64,000 nt of DNA, taken from Mesostigma viride. Its lineage: Eukaryota; Streptophyta; Mesostigmatophyceae; Mesostigmatales; Mesostigmataceae. Shown in pieces: positions 31,262 to 42,702 of the stretch. The DNA is taken from positions 126,501-190,500 of the forward strand of contig RPFO01000542.1 in the NCBI GenBank assembly GCA_009746045.1, given 5' to 3'. The position numbers and the translations under genes were made by a program. Each line of letters starts with the position of its first letter. Positions within the stretch are counted from its first letter, which is position 1. The notes beneath the pieces were generated by a model. That model saw nothing but the letters and a program-made list of their open reading frames with translations, was not told where the DNA came from and made no database searches.

Positions 31262-34200
31262 CAGTCATTCCCGCGTTAAGTTGCGATCGCCCCCAAAAAC
31301 TTGGCGCCGCAACTTAACGCGGGAACGCAACTTAACGGTAGAATTAGGCTAGCAGCCCACCACCTCCTCCTCTGACGGACTTCTATACGGCATTCGACAG
31401 CTCTCGTCAAGCCCGATCCAGGTGCAGCGTCAAAGCCGGCCCAAGTCCAATTTCCAGGCCAGATACTGATCACTGGTTTTGGACAAAGGCGGGCTGCAAA
31501 ACACGCCGTGGGCAGCCATGCAGTTCCTGCGTTTTTGATACCACAAATGTAGTGTGTTTTAACCCTCTGACTTTGGCTCTCCGTCTTTTTGGCAGGTTAC
31601 TTAATTGCCAGCCGGCTTCACATTTGACTGTGACAAAACATGGGAACAGCCGTGAGGGAAGCTTGAGTCATTTACTGTCAAAGGCCTGCATGCCGGCCGT
31701 GTACTGAAACAATAATAACAGCATGGAGGCCGCAGGCAGCGAGACTGCCTGTGGCCTCAACGACCATGTCTTCAGTTTGCCCTTCTGTGGTGCATTCGGC
31801 ATGATCAGTGGTAATTTCCGGCAAGATGTCTCAATTACAGACCCTGCATGGCGGTCGTGGATTCTTATGTACCGCAGCCCGCAGGCTGCAAAACTGAATT
31901 TGTAAGGTTGCATTCGCGCTGTTCACCTAAGCCAGCAGGCGGGGAAATTTGCGCGCCAGTGGGGCTTGCGTATTTTGCCGCCTAAAATCACGTAGCGGGT
32001 CCGGACTTGGCAAAAAATGGCCTCCTGCGCGGCCAAAAATGGCCTGACACCTACAAATTGAGTCATTACCGCGTTAAGTTGCGATGGCCTCCATGCTTAA
32101 GGGGAGGGGACATGCCTAAAGGGCACTTTTCTGGAAACCATACCTATGCATGTGCAAAAAATCCAATGATGATTGGGGACCATAAATATGATTAAAAAAA
32201 TTTTTCCAGCCACTTGGGGGGGCTACTAGCCCCCACCATACACCGGTAACGCGCTAAAAATAGAAAAAGACGCTATTTTAGTCACATTTTCCCTAGGACA
32301 ATGGGCAAACATATTGGGACCAAATCATATATTCCCGCATAGTTCCCCCACTTTTGAGAAATTCTACCTAATTGGGACCAAGAAATAAGAATGTTTACTC
32401 ACGTTGATGGATTTCCCGCAAAACAGGTACTTTTTTAATCCAAAAAAAAAAAATCAAATCATAAACACATCATATCATGCTCCACCATATATTCCCAAAT
32501 ATTACAGGTGGGGGACATGCAGCCCCAAATTTTCAGGTCATTCTGACGAGCGCAGCTCTAGTTGATGGATTTCCTAGGTAGCCACCTGTGACGAAGCTAA
32601 GGGAGTTTTTTTAGTGTATCTTACACCATAAACACCCCTTTATCCATCCAATCCATGCAAAAACTGGCCAAACCACATGCTGCCAACCTGTGCACATACG
32701 GTACCTCCTATGTTCAAGGTTTGACGCCATTCTGACAAGAACTGCCCAAGTTACAACCATTCCAGGACGGCCACCCATTTAGACTCTACAAGGAAATTAG
32801 AGTAACCATTCAGCCACACTAGCACCTCCTTCTTCATCAAGGACACCTGCAAACTGACCAAAGCACACATAATTAACTCTTGCACGCTGACGGCAACGCA
32901 TGCTCAACGTGGGGGGTCATTGTGACAAGAACTACTCAAGTTGATGGGTTTCCTATATGACCACCTGACAAGGCGCTAAGGACCACTCAGTAAGTTAGTA
33001 ACCCCACAGTGCCACTTCATATGCCATCCAACATGCACCAAAACCATGCTGAGTATGTTTACAATGTACAAAGGGGTGGCCACGCACCTCATACGTCTTC
33101 ATCATCCCTCCAGCATGGCCAGCCTTGTAAATATGTTCATAGCCTTGACGATGGTAGCCCTAATATGCCTAAGCAGCATTTCCTATGTTTCTCCTAGGTA
33201 AGAGTGTAAGGTTGATGCCAACCAAGCTAATCAACTCAACAACACCTCCTAAACTGTCCTCCCCGGCATGGATGACAAACTGGGACTATGGAGGGCAAGG
33301 AACCAAGTAGGAACATGGTATATATAGCTTGCATGCAGTCATGCATGTCAACCATGGTTGGCTCAGCACATTGTAGTCTTGTCACATCATCATAACAAAG
33401 GAAAGCTCAAACAACCATTGGTGCCAGCTATCTACATGCAGTCACACAAATGCAATATCTCCAACATCATCATCACTAAAACACTTCCATCCCTGCACGA
33501 TAAAATGCAAAGAAACCATTGGCGGCCCTTCAGCGCATGAGCGCTGTGATGCCGCTGCGAAGAGAGGGTGCGTCACTCTCACACAACAAGAAGCGTCCAT
33601 ACGCACAACATCCTTGCCGGAACACGTTTTATGAAATGCCTTATACATTCCTGAAGAGCTATAGGCTGCGACTGAAGCGGCCCTGATCACGACATCAACG
33701 AAAACAATCTAAAGCTGCCAGGTATTCGACAACACAACGGCAAGCGACGGCGAGATAGCTGGCGGAAACTGCCCAAAAAGAACGCAAAAAACCTCGAACG
33801 ATGAGCTCATAGAAGAAAGCACTGATAGCAGATAACATTCGCGACAAATCTGTACCTCGCCCTCGTAAATCCCTCGCCCAGGCGCGCAACAACCGCCGTT
33901 CTTCCATGAACAGGTCAGACACGCACTGCGCAGGTCTGAACAATTACTTACCGATAATGGCCGAAAATCTGGAAAAAAGCACCAGCGCGGTTTAGAATTC
34001 GATGCAAAGGGTATTAACGCCTGCTTCGCGGTCAAAACAACCCTAAAAACCGCGATTTTACTGCCGCTATCATGAATTCTATTTTATTCCGCGCGACCAA
34101 AAAATTCAGATTACCCCCCATGCCGATGGCATAAAAAAACAACAGCGATATTGTAAACCAGCTTATTTCCGCCACAACCTAACATCATAAACTCATCGTC

Positions 34201-34465
34201 TTTTAGATTCGAGTAAAATTTTTGCATTTCGCCTGCCCTAGTGTGGTAGTTTCGCCTGAACGCAGTCGCCATGGCCACTTCCGCAAGGGGTGCGCGCACC
34301 GTGCACGTGAAATTTATGACCTTCGGTTCCGGCGCGAATTTTTTGGCGCCAAAAAATTCGGGCATGTCCCGTCCCCTTAAGTTGCGGTCGCCCCCCAAAC
34401 TTCGGCGTCGCAACTTAACGCGGGTACGCAACCTTAAGAAACGCAACTTAACGCGGGAATGACTG
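31262..34465. mobile_element. Tc1/mariner-like non-autonomous element (~3.2 kb)
   Basis: Ends are CAGTCATTCCCGCGTTAAGT (31262 on) and its reverse complement (ending 34465), each bordered by TA (31260-31261 and 34466-34467), the target duplicate typical of Tc1/mariner/pogo. Further copies of the CCGCGTTAAGTTGCG word lie inside: inverted at about 31310-31335, direct at 32068, inverted again at 34408-34460, so the ends are multi-repeat. No transposase frame is visible in 3.2 kb of AT-rich sequence. Confidence 0.65.
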
Positions 34466-34639
34466 TACTATGGCCTCGGCACTCGGGCGCCGGATTACGG
34501 TCGGCGCCGATCGACCGGGACGGATAATTTATTACCACAAATGGCATGTTGCATCCGTGCAACACAAACACGCACGTCGGTTACTTGATACAATCAGAGC
34601 ACGGCCAAGGCCAAGTGTTTGCTTCATGGTCAGCGGGTG

Positions 34640-34862
34640 GCTGCTTGGTCAGTATGGTAAACCCATGCTCGGTCAGTGGGTGGAACGTATGCTTGGTCAG
34701 TGGGTGGAACGTGTGCTTGGTCAGTGGGTGGAACGTGTACTTGGTCAGTGGGTGGAACGTGTACTTGGTCAGTGGGCGGCACGTGTGCGTGGTCAGTGCG
34801 TGGAACGTGTGCTTGGTCAGTGGGTGGCACGTGTGCTTGGTTAGTGGGTGGCACGTGTGCTT
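34640..34862 (+). repeat. 24-bp minisatellite, ~9 units
   Basis: Unit GTGGGTGGAACGTGTGCTTG plus GTCA, in phase with three, so it is open in all plus frames (QWVERVLG, VSGWNVCL, GGTCAWSV artefacts). Confidence 0.9.
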
Positions 34863-35686
34863 TTTTCAGTGATATAATTTAATTTTACCGATCAATTTGC
34901 TGAAACCGGTAACCGACCCAACCCTGCAGCTGACTGACTGACTGAGATAGCGCAATCGAAATTTATATATTAATAATCTATCGATATTATATTGCTATTA
35001 ATATCGTAATATATTTATTATGGATATTTATTATGGATTAGTTTTGGCACTGGAATCTGCAATTCTGCATGATTGTCTGAATTCTGATGTTCAGATGCCA
35101 GGGCCCAGGAATTGTCAATGTTTGAACGGCACGAACCAAAATCTGATCCTCGCAATCTGATACTTCATGATCGCACTCTGATACTCGCAAGTCGCAACAC
35201 GCAAAAAATCATTAGTCATTCGCCAAAATGTGCTATTTTTCTACAGGTCCTGTGCCTCCTGTGTCTCCCGCCAGTCGCCACTCGCCAATCACACTGTTTC
35301 ATCTGGACTCTGGAGGAGCACATTTCGAAGAATTTGCACAGCCAATTAATTTGCGTGTGAAGAGGGGACGCAATTTGAGGATTTCCATTGACGTGTACTT
35401 TTTGGACGGTGGATCGTATCGCAAAGCACTGGATTGTGCGGCTAGGATGGTACGACAAAAACAGGGTTGAGAGATTTAGTGGACACCGAACGTCAAACTA
35501 CTAAGGGGCAAGTTAGAACGCACGTTACTTGATGTATCCACAAGTGCAAGACCACAACAGACCCCACAGTTTTCATTCAACTTTCCGGTGAAATGGGTGT
35601 TAGTTTATTTCCATATAACAGTTAAGGTGACCCAGGTATGCCAAAAATAGCCTGAAATGCCTAGTGCCTGAATTGGGGTGCCCGCA
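34863..35686. other. No gene recognised; AT-rich spacer
   Basis: Includes an AT-rich run (34960-35030) and scattered copies of CTGATACT-like words (35140-35190). The end of the L1-like element is expected somewhere before 35687 but no tail or target duplication was found. Confidence 0.4.
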
Positions 35687-37336
35687 TTAATAAGGCGCGC
35701 CCTGCGACCAAGGTAGCCATTGTACTGTAGATATATCGTCATCCGGCATAAGTGTAAAGACCTGGTTCATGCCCATGAGTGCATGGAAGACTTCCAGTGG
35801 GCTGGGGGTGTCATTGTTAGGGCCCGGGTCCCATACTTTGTGTTGTTCCGTCGCCAGGAGCCAGTAACGACGCATAGCCAGGTTCCAAGAGGAGATAAAC
35901 CGGCGGACCACGGCACCTCTCGTGTACGCGGCACGTAACGTGAATACGGTCTCGTTGCGAACTTGCCATATGGTGTGAAGCATCGTCGTGCGTAGCCATA
36001 TCCATGCCATCTGGTTGGCTGTGAGGCTCGCGTCCCGTAATCCCGTGATGCCGAAAATAACCGTAGATAGTGTGACGGTGGTGGGGGGAGCTGTAATAGC
36101 CATCCACTTGGCCCATATACCCAGCAGCCATTGCCAAACCCCTGCGAGTTGGCAGTCCAGAAATCTGTGCTCAATTGTTTCATCTGGAAAGTTGCATAAG
36201 CACGCCGCCGCGTGGGAGTACCGGTGGTGCAATTGGGAATTGACCCCGATGGCCCGATGCATAAGCAGGTGCTGGACGTCGGAGGCCCGTTTGTCAACCA
36301 ATGGGTGATCAACTGCCAAGGTGATGTTCTTGATCCAGGTGTAGCCCGGCCACTCGGGGTGCCAGCGCAGGCGACCCGGGTGCATCCTATGATTTTTATG
36401 GAGAAGTAGCCGGTATCCCCAGTCTGCCGTGTACTCGAAAAGGCACTTCGTCATGGGGGTGCCGCCAGATGTGAGGACCCACCCAAATTCTAGCGGGTCT
36501 AGAGCAAGCGTGTCCAGTCGCCCCTTGCCAACATGTAGCCATGTGGTGTCGCGTATCACTGTGGTGGGGTCCAGGGGTAACATGCACGCCTGTGACAGTG
36601 ACCACGGGACCACTCGAATGCGGTGACATTGAAATGCTGGAATGTAGGCGTACGATGTAATCAATTTGCCGAGAAGTCCTTGACCATCGGGTGTCTCCTG
36701 GAGCAATTGTATGGTAACGCCCGTCGACGCGACCGCAACGATGCAGCCCTTATGTATGGACGTGTCGCGATCCGGGTAATAGCTCACCCATTCCCCGACT
36801 TGTAGGGGTTTGCGTGGGGTTGTCATGAGGGTATGCCATCCTGCGGGAATTGCTTGTAGAAGGTTGTCCCAAGCTGGTCGGCTGGGCATGTTTGCGATCC
36901 ACGCACTGATTTCCGTGTATGTTAGGAGGCGATATCGGTCACCGTCAGCCGCGTATAAATCGATGATTCGCGTAACCGGCGGGTTGGCCGTCAAAAAGCC
37001 CTCATATGGGTTGCGGCCGCTTAAAACACCAAACACATTATGCTCACTATCGCGCAGCAAATCATTGAAATATAATGGTTGGCGTGCCACCTCTTCCCGC
37101 GTGGTAGGGTGAGCAATTCTGTCCGGTTTTAGGTTCTTATAACCTTTCCACATACGTGCCCAGTACCATGATAAGCCTTTATACGAAGTGAGCGCACATG
37201 TAAGTATTGCTGCCCCCAAGTGCCATGATGTACCATTGTTGTGGGTATAGGTTGTGGCGAAAGCTTCTTGTGCCAACATACAACCAGGGTGTGCGTTTAC
37301 GCCTATGAAAGCGGTTAGGATCTGTTTGGTGTACAC
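35687..37336 (-). CDS. L1-like ORF2 C-terminal part with zinc-binding RT tail
   Basis: A 549-codon open frame on the minus strand, with the first ATG internal to the original protein. Residues near 365-395 read HRYSHAAACLCNFPDETIEHRFLDC, the zf-RVT cysteine-histidine signature that follows the RT in plant-type L1 elements. The frame joins, after a frame change near 37330, the RT catalytic region at 37316-38457. It would act in cis as the 3' half of the reverse transcriptase. The long open stretch suggests a fairly young copy. Confidence 0.75.
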   Translation of the reverse strand: MYTKQILTAFIGVNAHPGCMLAQEAFATTYTHNNGTSWHLGAAILTCALTSYKGLSWYWARMWKGYKNLKPDRIAHPTTREEVARQPLYFNDLLRDSEHNVFGVLSGRNPYEGFLTANPPVTRIIDLYAADGDRYRLLTYTEISAWIANMPSRPAWDNLLQAIPAGWHTLMTTPRKPLQVGEWVSYYPDRDTSIHKGCIVAVASTGVTIQLLQETPDGQGLLGKLITSYAYIPAFQCHRIRVVPWSLSQACMLPLDPTTVIRDTTWLHVGKGRLDTLALDPLEFGWVLTSGGTPMTKCLFEYTADWGYRLLLHKNHRMHPGRLRWHPEWPGYTWIKNITLAVDHPLVDKRASDVQHLLMHRAIGVNSQLHHRYSHAAACLCNFPDETIEHRFLDCQLAGVWQWLLGIWAKWMAITAPPTTVTLSTVIFGITGLRDASLTANQMAWIWLRTTMLHTIWQVRNETVFTLRAAYTRGAVVRRFISSWNLAMRRYWLLATEQHKVWDPGPNNDTPSPLEVFHALMGMNQVFTLMPDDDISTVQWLPWSQGAPY

Positions 37337-38457
37337 TGACCATAAGCGCCACAGTCCATATTATGTAAGCCCAAGCCTCCATGAACCCATGGCATATAGG
37401 ACATGTCCCGATCGATCCATCCCGGCACCGTGTGTGTTATGATACCCTGCTGTTCCCAAACAAAATTGCTGCCGATTCGTTGGATGATCTTGGTGGTGTA
37501 CTCGTTAGGTGGGTGACCTTGGCAGTAGTAGAGCACTTTGGAGAATAACATTTGGTTGGTGAGGAGGACCCTGCCCCGTAGGCTGAGACGGCCGGGGAAC
37601 CGCTGCCCATCTTGATGCCGCTTGGAGCATGCCTGTGAGTTTGCCACTGTGTGTTGTGTTGTCATACAAAAAGGTGGGGTGTTCAGCAAGACGTCCATCC
37701 ATAGATAGTGCAGCCGATAGGGCAGTTGTGTAATAGCTAGGTGGTGACCGTCTGGCTGGACCCATGTCACAGGCAGATTAGGGAGTGATAAGCGGGGGGA
37801 GGATCCTCTCCCGATGTGCAGCCCCGTGGACTTTTGCACGTTACACCGCTGTTGAGAGGCCATAGAGTATGTCGTGATATTCTCCATGATAGCATGCACA
37901 TCGGTAGTGGAGGTACAGACATTAGTGGTGTCATCAACATAAGCAGTTTGGAACAAACCTCGCGGTTTACCTTGGATGGGGAAGCCCCTGATCCTGTTGT
38001 CGCGATCGAGCGTGCAAAAAGAACAGCCCGGCATGCGCAAGAAGAAACAGGAGCGGGGACATGCAATCGCCTTGTAGGAGTGACCTAGAGCTAGTGCCTG
38101 TGCGTGAGAAGTGCCCGTTTAGGAGTAGGGTCCATGAGAGCGATTTAATCATACCGATGGTGACATGCGTGAAAGTGCCCCCAAAGCCGAAACCGCGCAA
38201 TGTCTTCTCGAGGTAGTCCCAACACATGCGGTCAAAAGCTTTTTTGAAATCCCAAAATAGTATGATGCCGAGTATGTTGTGGCGCCACGCTTTTTCCACT
38301 ATGTCCATAAGCATGGTAATGCTATCGTTTATGTGTAGGTTAGCGCGGAAGCCGACTTGTTCCGGACCGATTAGGTCGTCGAGTACTGTGTAAATGCGTA
38401 GTTGTAGTATTTTACTGATGATTTTGTACGCAACCGTGAGTAGTCGTATGGGACGGT
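37316..38457 (-). pseudogene. L1-like ORF2 reverse transcriptase catalytic region
   Basis: Two frames cover it: 38457 to about 37990 holds NRPIRLLTVAYKIISKIL, PEQVGFRANLHINDS, WDFKKAFDRMCWDYL (RT motif A, D-F-K-K-A-F-D) and QGDCMSPLLF (motif B); 38040 to 37316 holds TAYVDDTTNV (motif C, Y-x-D-D) and the thumb (GRVLLTNQMLFSKVLYY). One indel near 38000 separates them. The upstream part of the same RT is at 42846-42927 and 43964-44437, beyond two later insertions. Confidence 0.85.
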
Positions 38458-39310
38458 TGTCACGGACGCGAGCTATGTCATCCGGGCGGCGCCCACTATG
38501 CACAAGACCGGTGACGTGCGCAAGGAATTTGTTTTCTACGCATTTTCGACAAAGGCTAGTGACCGGGGGGGGACACTAGCACTTGCAGCATAAGAGCGGA
38601 CGAAAGTGTACGTGCATGCGCGCCGGGCCAGGCACAGCTGGGCGCGCAGCACTGACTTGAGCGGACGGCAGCACAAGTGCGCAGCGTCGAGAGGATCATA
38701 CGCGTGTTAGTGGACAGCTGGAGCTGAAGCTGGACTGCTGGACTTCAACAGCGCCGAGGCTATTGACAGGCCAGGTGTCTTTGTGGTGTAGAATAGCGGG
38801 TCAACGTTATGAGGACTGGACAGAAAATGAAAAAGGACAATTTGCGGTGCGGAGCCAGATCGCTGGAATGAATGCGAAATCGCTGGCAGCCCTACAAAGG
38901 GATTTCTTCTAGAAAGGAACGATTAGACGCAATGTTTGCTGGGCCACTCACACGCAAGGTGTGAGCGTGCAGATTGTCTGAAGGATATTATGCTTCGACC
39001 TTGCTGGACGTGACTCAATGTCGGACATTCCCAGGGACAGAAATGCCGGAGCCTCTAGGAGATGAGATCGGCAACAGGGTAGCAATTTAGATTTGTCGGG
39101 ATGCCTTCCTGCTTTTGTTGGCATGTGTGGTAGAAAGCCAGGACGGCAACTGGAATGCGGTTTCTATTTGCATGGTTCAGGCAGCAAGATAGTTTTGGCA
39201 TTCCTGGCTGGACTGACAAGTGTGGCGTGTGTCATGCGTGTGGCATGCATGACGAATGGTTTGGTTCATAGTCGAAGAGGACTCTCACGCAGCGTGTAGT
39301 CTCTTCGAGT
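38458..39310 (+). repeat. Direct repeat A, left copy (LTR-like)
   Basis: 853 bp, matching 41450-42300 almost base for base (two homopolymer-length differences noticed). Starts with TGTCACGGACGCG. Confidence 0.85.
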
Positions 39311-39676
39311 AATGAAAAGAGGGCTCTCAGCCGAGGACAAGGAACTGTCCCTCGTGCCTGATGACCACCTTCTTGATCCCCTTGTGTACCGTCGCGTGCC
39401 GCGTTTGAATATCCTTGCTGGGGCGTTAGCTAGACGCTCCAACTACTCTAATTGCGACAATATGATGGTGCAAGAGGGTGCTTTTGCCTCCCCTGCTATA
39501 GAACAATGCTTTCACAACACACACTTTGCACAGTCTGATGATGAAGCCGCACATGCGGAATTTATTGAGAAAGTTAATACAATTACAACACGTTGATAGT
39601 CTCAATATCGATGCACTCCATGCTCACGAGCCCGCAGTTAGGCAGCGCTCCATGACATGCTACCGGCCTTGCTCCC
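39311..39676 (+). repeat. 366-bp block i1, direct copy
   Basis: Exact-length inverted counterpart of 42337-42702. Contains a 94-codon frame (MKRGLSAEDKELSLVPDDHL...) that is intact in both copies; identity follows from the duplication and is no evidence of coding. Confidence 0.85.
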
Positions 39677-40748
39677 TCTGCAGCAGCTGATCGCTGTGCA
39701 GGCTCTCTTAGCGCGTAGCTCTCTTGCTGATTGCTACACCGCTGATATCTGGCTAGATGGTCGAGTGTTGGAGCAAGTGCAGGGTGCTGTCTTGACTCCT
39801 ACTCCAGTCGATTGGACTCCTGCTCAGAAGGCAACGGAGTTGAACAGGGTGCAGCACAGGGCTGCAACCTATGGTTGGGAAGATGGGGTTTTGTACAAGC
39901 TGTTGGGCAAGCGTAGGGTGGTCGTCCCACCGCCTGACAAGCGCGTTGCTATAGTGCAGGCGTACCACGAGCGGTATGGTCACTTGGGTGGCAATCGCAC
40001 GCTCAGCCTCGTACGGACCAGTTATTGGTGGAATAACATGCGACACACGGTGGCCCAGGTAGTGGCCAGCTGTGTCCCGTGTGCTCGAACCAAGGCTAAC
40101 TTTAGCGCAGATCATGGTGCCAAGGAGCTGATGTCGCTTCCCATCAAGGGCTTGTTTTATCGCTGGCACGTCGATCTGTGCGGGCCGTTTCAGGAGAGCC
40201 CTGACGGCAACCTCTATGTCATGGTATGCGTGGAGAGCTTTAGCAAATGGGTTGAGTTGATCCCCATTGCTGACAAGCATGCCGCTACCACAGCGAAGCA
40301 TTTTGCGGACATCATAACCAGGTTTGGGGCTCCCGCGGAGGTAGTCACGGACCAGGGTGGTGAGTTCAGGGGTGAGTTCCAGGAGTTGCTGGATGGATGT
40401 CTTATTGATCACCGTCGCACTTCTCGGGAGCATCCTCAGGCCAATGGTTTGGCTGAGAGATTGGTGCAGACCGTCAAGCAGGCGCTGCGCAAGTGGAGCC
40501 TGCAGGTGCCGGAGTCGGCCAGGTGGGATCGCGAGTTGGCATGGATTGCCATGGGTTATCGCATGTCTCCCCAGAGTCTCTCGCTACCTTCTCCCCGTAT
40601 TTCCTTCTGTTCGGGCGTAATCCTCTTTTGCCTACGGAGGCACAGGTTGCGCACCCCGAACCCATGGCCTTCGACAACGCTCAGCAATTTTTGGTTGAGG
40701 TGCTGGCCAGGGCAGAGACTTTTAAGAAGGTCATGCCCATCGCGATGA
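39657..40748 (+). CDS. Ty3/gypsy integrase (zinc-binding and catalytic core)
   Basis: The frame shows H-E-R-Y-G-H-L-G-G...C-V-P-C (HHCC zinc-binding domain, residues about 103-143), then the DDE core: WHVDLCGPF (first Asp), VVTDQGGEF (second Asp) and REHPQANGLAERLVQTVK (catalytic Glu). It would insert cDNA into the genome. True coding in this frame stops near 40575, where an indel moves it to the frame of 40493-41278. The start is arbitrary: the RT/RNase H part is absent upstream and the frame begins inside block i1. Confidence 0.9.
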   Translation: MLPALLPLQQLIAVQALLARSSLADCYTADIWLDGRVLEQVQGAVLTPTPVDWTPAQKATELNRVQHRAATYGWEDGVLYKLLGKRRVVVPPPDKRVAIVQAYHERYGHLGGNRTLSLVRTSYWWNNMRHTVAQVVASCVPCARTKANFSADHGAKELMSLPIKGLFYRWHVDLCGPFQESPDGNLYVMVCVESFSKWVELIPIADKHAATTAKHFADIITRFGAPAEVVTDQGGEFRGEFQELLDGCLIDHRRTSREHPQANGLAERLVQTVKQALRKWSLQVPESARWDRELAWIAMGYRMSPQSLSLPSPRISFCSGVILFCLRRHRLRTPNPWPSTTLSNFWLRCWPGQRLLRRSCPSR

Positions 40749-41278
40749 ACAACTTGTTCATTGCTCAGCACAGGGACTCCCTGCGTTACGCTCAGCGCCG
40801 GGGGGGCGCATACATGGCTCGCCAGCTGCGGTTTAGGCCAGGGCAGTATGTTTTCCTGCGCACTCAGCTGAAGCACACTTTGGATGTGGAGGCGGGGCCC
40901 ACCATTTTGCGCATTGTGGCTATCAAACCATCGGGAGTGGCAATTTTGGAGGGCGCCGACGGGAGCCGTACGACTGACAACCTCAGCAATCTCAGTCCCT
41001 GCTCGCTGCCCAATTTGGTCCACGACCTCCAACCGCACACGTCTCGCCGAGTCAAGGACGCCCAGTGTCAGGTTTGTCACCGGGTCGATCAGGCGGAGTC
41101 CATGTTATTGTGTGATCAGTGTAACTGTGGTTGGCACATGCAGTGCTTGCAGCCAGTGGTCACCAGCATTCCGGAGGGGGATTGGTTTTGTCCAGTGTGC
41201 ACCGCTGCGCAGTTTACCTCCCGCAGCTTGACTGCGGTCACCGCTGCCCTTGTCTTGGTACGATCGCTGTCTTCGTGA
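40493..41278 (+). CDS. Gypsy integrase C-terminal domain ending in a PHD finger
   Basis: From about 40575 the frame continues the integrase (SLATFSPYFLLFGRNPLLPTE, the usual post-core segment; then QLRFRPGQYVFLRTQLKHTL, the SH3-like C-terminal domain). It ends with C-Q-V-C-H-R-V-D-Q-A-E-S-M-L-L-C-D-Q-C, G-W-H-M-Q-C and G-D-W-F-C-P-V-C, a complete C4-H-C3 PHD finger (about residues 188-235). Many gypsy integrases carry a chromodomain here; a PHD finger could likewise direct integration by reading histone H3. The stop is at 41278, 20 bp before the polypurine tract. Confidence 0.8.
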   Translation: MEPAGAGVGQVGSRVGMDCHGLSHVSPESLATFSPYFLLFGRNPLLPTEAQVAHPEPMAFDNAQQFLVEVLARAETFKKVMPIAMNNLFIAQHRDSLRYAQRRGGAYMARQLRFRPGQYVFLRTQLKHTLDVEAGPTILRIVAIKPSGVAILEGADGSRTTDNLSNLSPCSLPNLVHDLQPHTSRRVKDAQCQVCHRVDQAESMLLCDQCNCGWHMQCLQPVVTSIPEGDWFCPVCTAAQFTSRSLTAVTAALVLVRSLSS

Positions 41279-41304
41279 TGGGGCCGGTCGCCAGCGAGGG
41301 GGGG

Positions 41305-41447
41305 AATCATGGGACAGGTCCTCGCCCACCCCACAGGGCATGCAGTTAAGGCAGGCACGTCAGCTCAGCTCATTTGGGTTTTACCAAATTAAGCTGAGTG
41401 GCCAGCCGCCATGGTGGCGCCGGAGATTGTGGCACGCAGACGCGACA
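41305..41447 (+). repeat. 143-bp block Z, first copy
   Basis: Identical in position and length to 42703-42845. Follows the polypurine tract and ends GCGACA, two bases before the TGTCACGG start of the second A repeat. Contains a stem-loop (CTCAGCTCATTTGG against CCAAATTAAGCTGAG). Confidence 0.8.
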
Positions 41448-41449
41448 GC

Positions 41450-42300
41450 TGTCACGGACGCGAGCTATGTCATCCGGGCGGCGCCCACTATGCACAAGAC
41501 CGGTGACGTGCGCAAGGAATTTGTTTTCTACGCATTTTCGACAAAGGCTAGTGACCGGGGGGGACACTAGCACTTGCAGCATAAGAGCGGACGAAAGTGT
41601 ACGTGCATGCGCGCCGGGCCAGGCACAGCTGGGCGCGCAGCACTGACTTGAGCGGACGGCAGCACAAGTGCGCAGCGTCGAGAGGATCATACGCGTGTTA
41701 GTGGACAGCTGGAGCTGAAGCTGGACTGCTGGACTTCAACAGCGCCGAGGCTATTGACAGGCCAGGTGTCTTTGTGGTGTAGAATAGCGGGTCAACGTTA
41801 TGAGGACTGGACAGAAAATGAAAAGGACAATTTGCGGTGCGGAGCCAGATCGCTGGAATGAATGCGAAATCGCTGGCAGCCCTACAAAGGGATTTCTTCT
41901 AGAAAGGAACGATTAGACGCAATGTTTGCTGGGCCACTCACACGCAAGGTGTGAGCGTGCAGATTGTCTGAAGGATATTATGCTTCGACCTTGCTGGACG
42001 TGACTCAATGTCGGACATTCCCAGGGACAGAAATGCCGGAGCCTCTAGGAGATGAGATCGGCAACAGGGTAGCAATTTAGATTTGTCGGGATGCCTTCCT
42101 GCTTTTGTTGGCATGTGTGGTAGAAAGCCAGGACGGCAACTGGAATGCGGTTTCTATTTGCATGGTTCAGGCAGCAAGATAGTTTTGGCATTCCTGGCTG
42201 GACTGACAAGTGTGGCGTGTGTCATGCGTGTGGCATGCATGACGAATGGTTTGGTTCATAGTCGAAGAGGACTCTCACGCAGCGTGTAGTCTCTTCGAGT
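41450..42300 (+). repeat. Direct repeat A, right copy (LTR-like)
   Basis: 851 bp, near-identical to 38458-39310. Followed by 36 bp (CTCTCGTTAGTGGCCTTCGT and on) that are missing after the left copy. Confidence 0.85.
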
Positions 42301-42336
42301 CTCTCGTTAGTGGCCTTCGTGTTTCTCCCTTTCCTT

Positions 42337-42702
42337 GGGAGCAAGGCCGGTAGCATGTCATGGAGCGCTGCCTAACTGCGGGCTCGTGAGCATGGAGTGC
42401 ATCGATATTGAGACTATCAACGTGTTGTAATTGTATTAACTTTCTCAATAAATTCCGCATGTGCGGCTTCATCATCAGACTGTGCAAAGTGTGTGTTGTG
42501 AAAGCATTGTTCTATAGCAGGGGAGGCAAAAGCACCCTCTTGCACCATCATATTGTCGCAATTAGAGTAGTTGGAGCGTCTAGCTAACGCCCCAGCAAGG
42601 ATATTCAAACGCGGCACGCGACGGTACACAAGGGGATCAAGAAGGTGGTCATCAGGCACGAGGGACAGTTCCTTGTCCTCGGCTGAGAGCCCTCTTTTCA
42701 TT
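42337..42702 (-). repeat. 366-bp block i1, inverted copy
   Basis: Reverse complement of 39311-39676, base-for-base in length. Confidence 0.85.

Noticed and set aside
39312-39596. A conserved 94-residue protein (two identical copies)
   Set aside because: Both copies lie in the 366-bp inverted duplication, so identity reflects recent duplication, not selection.
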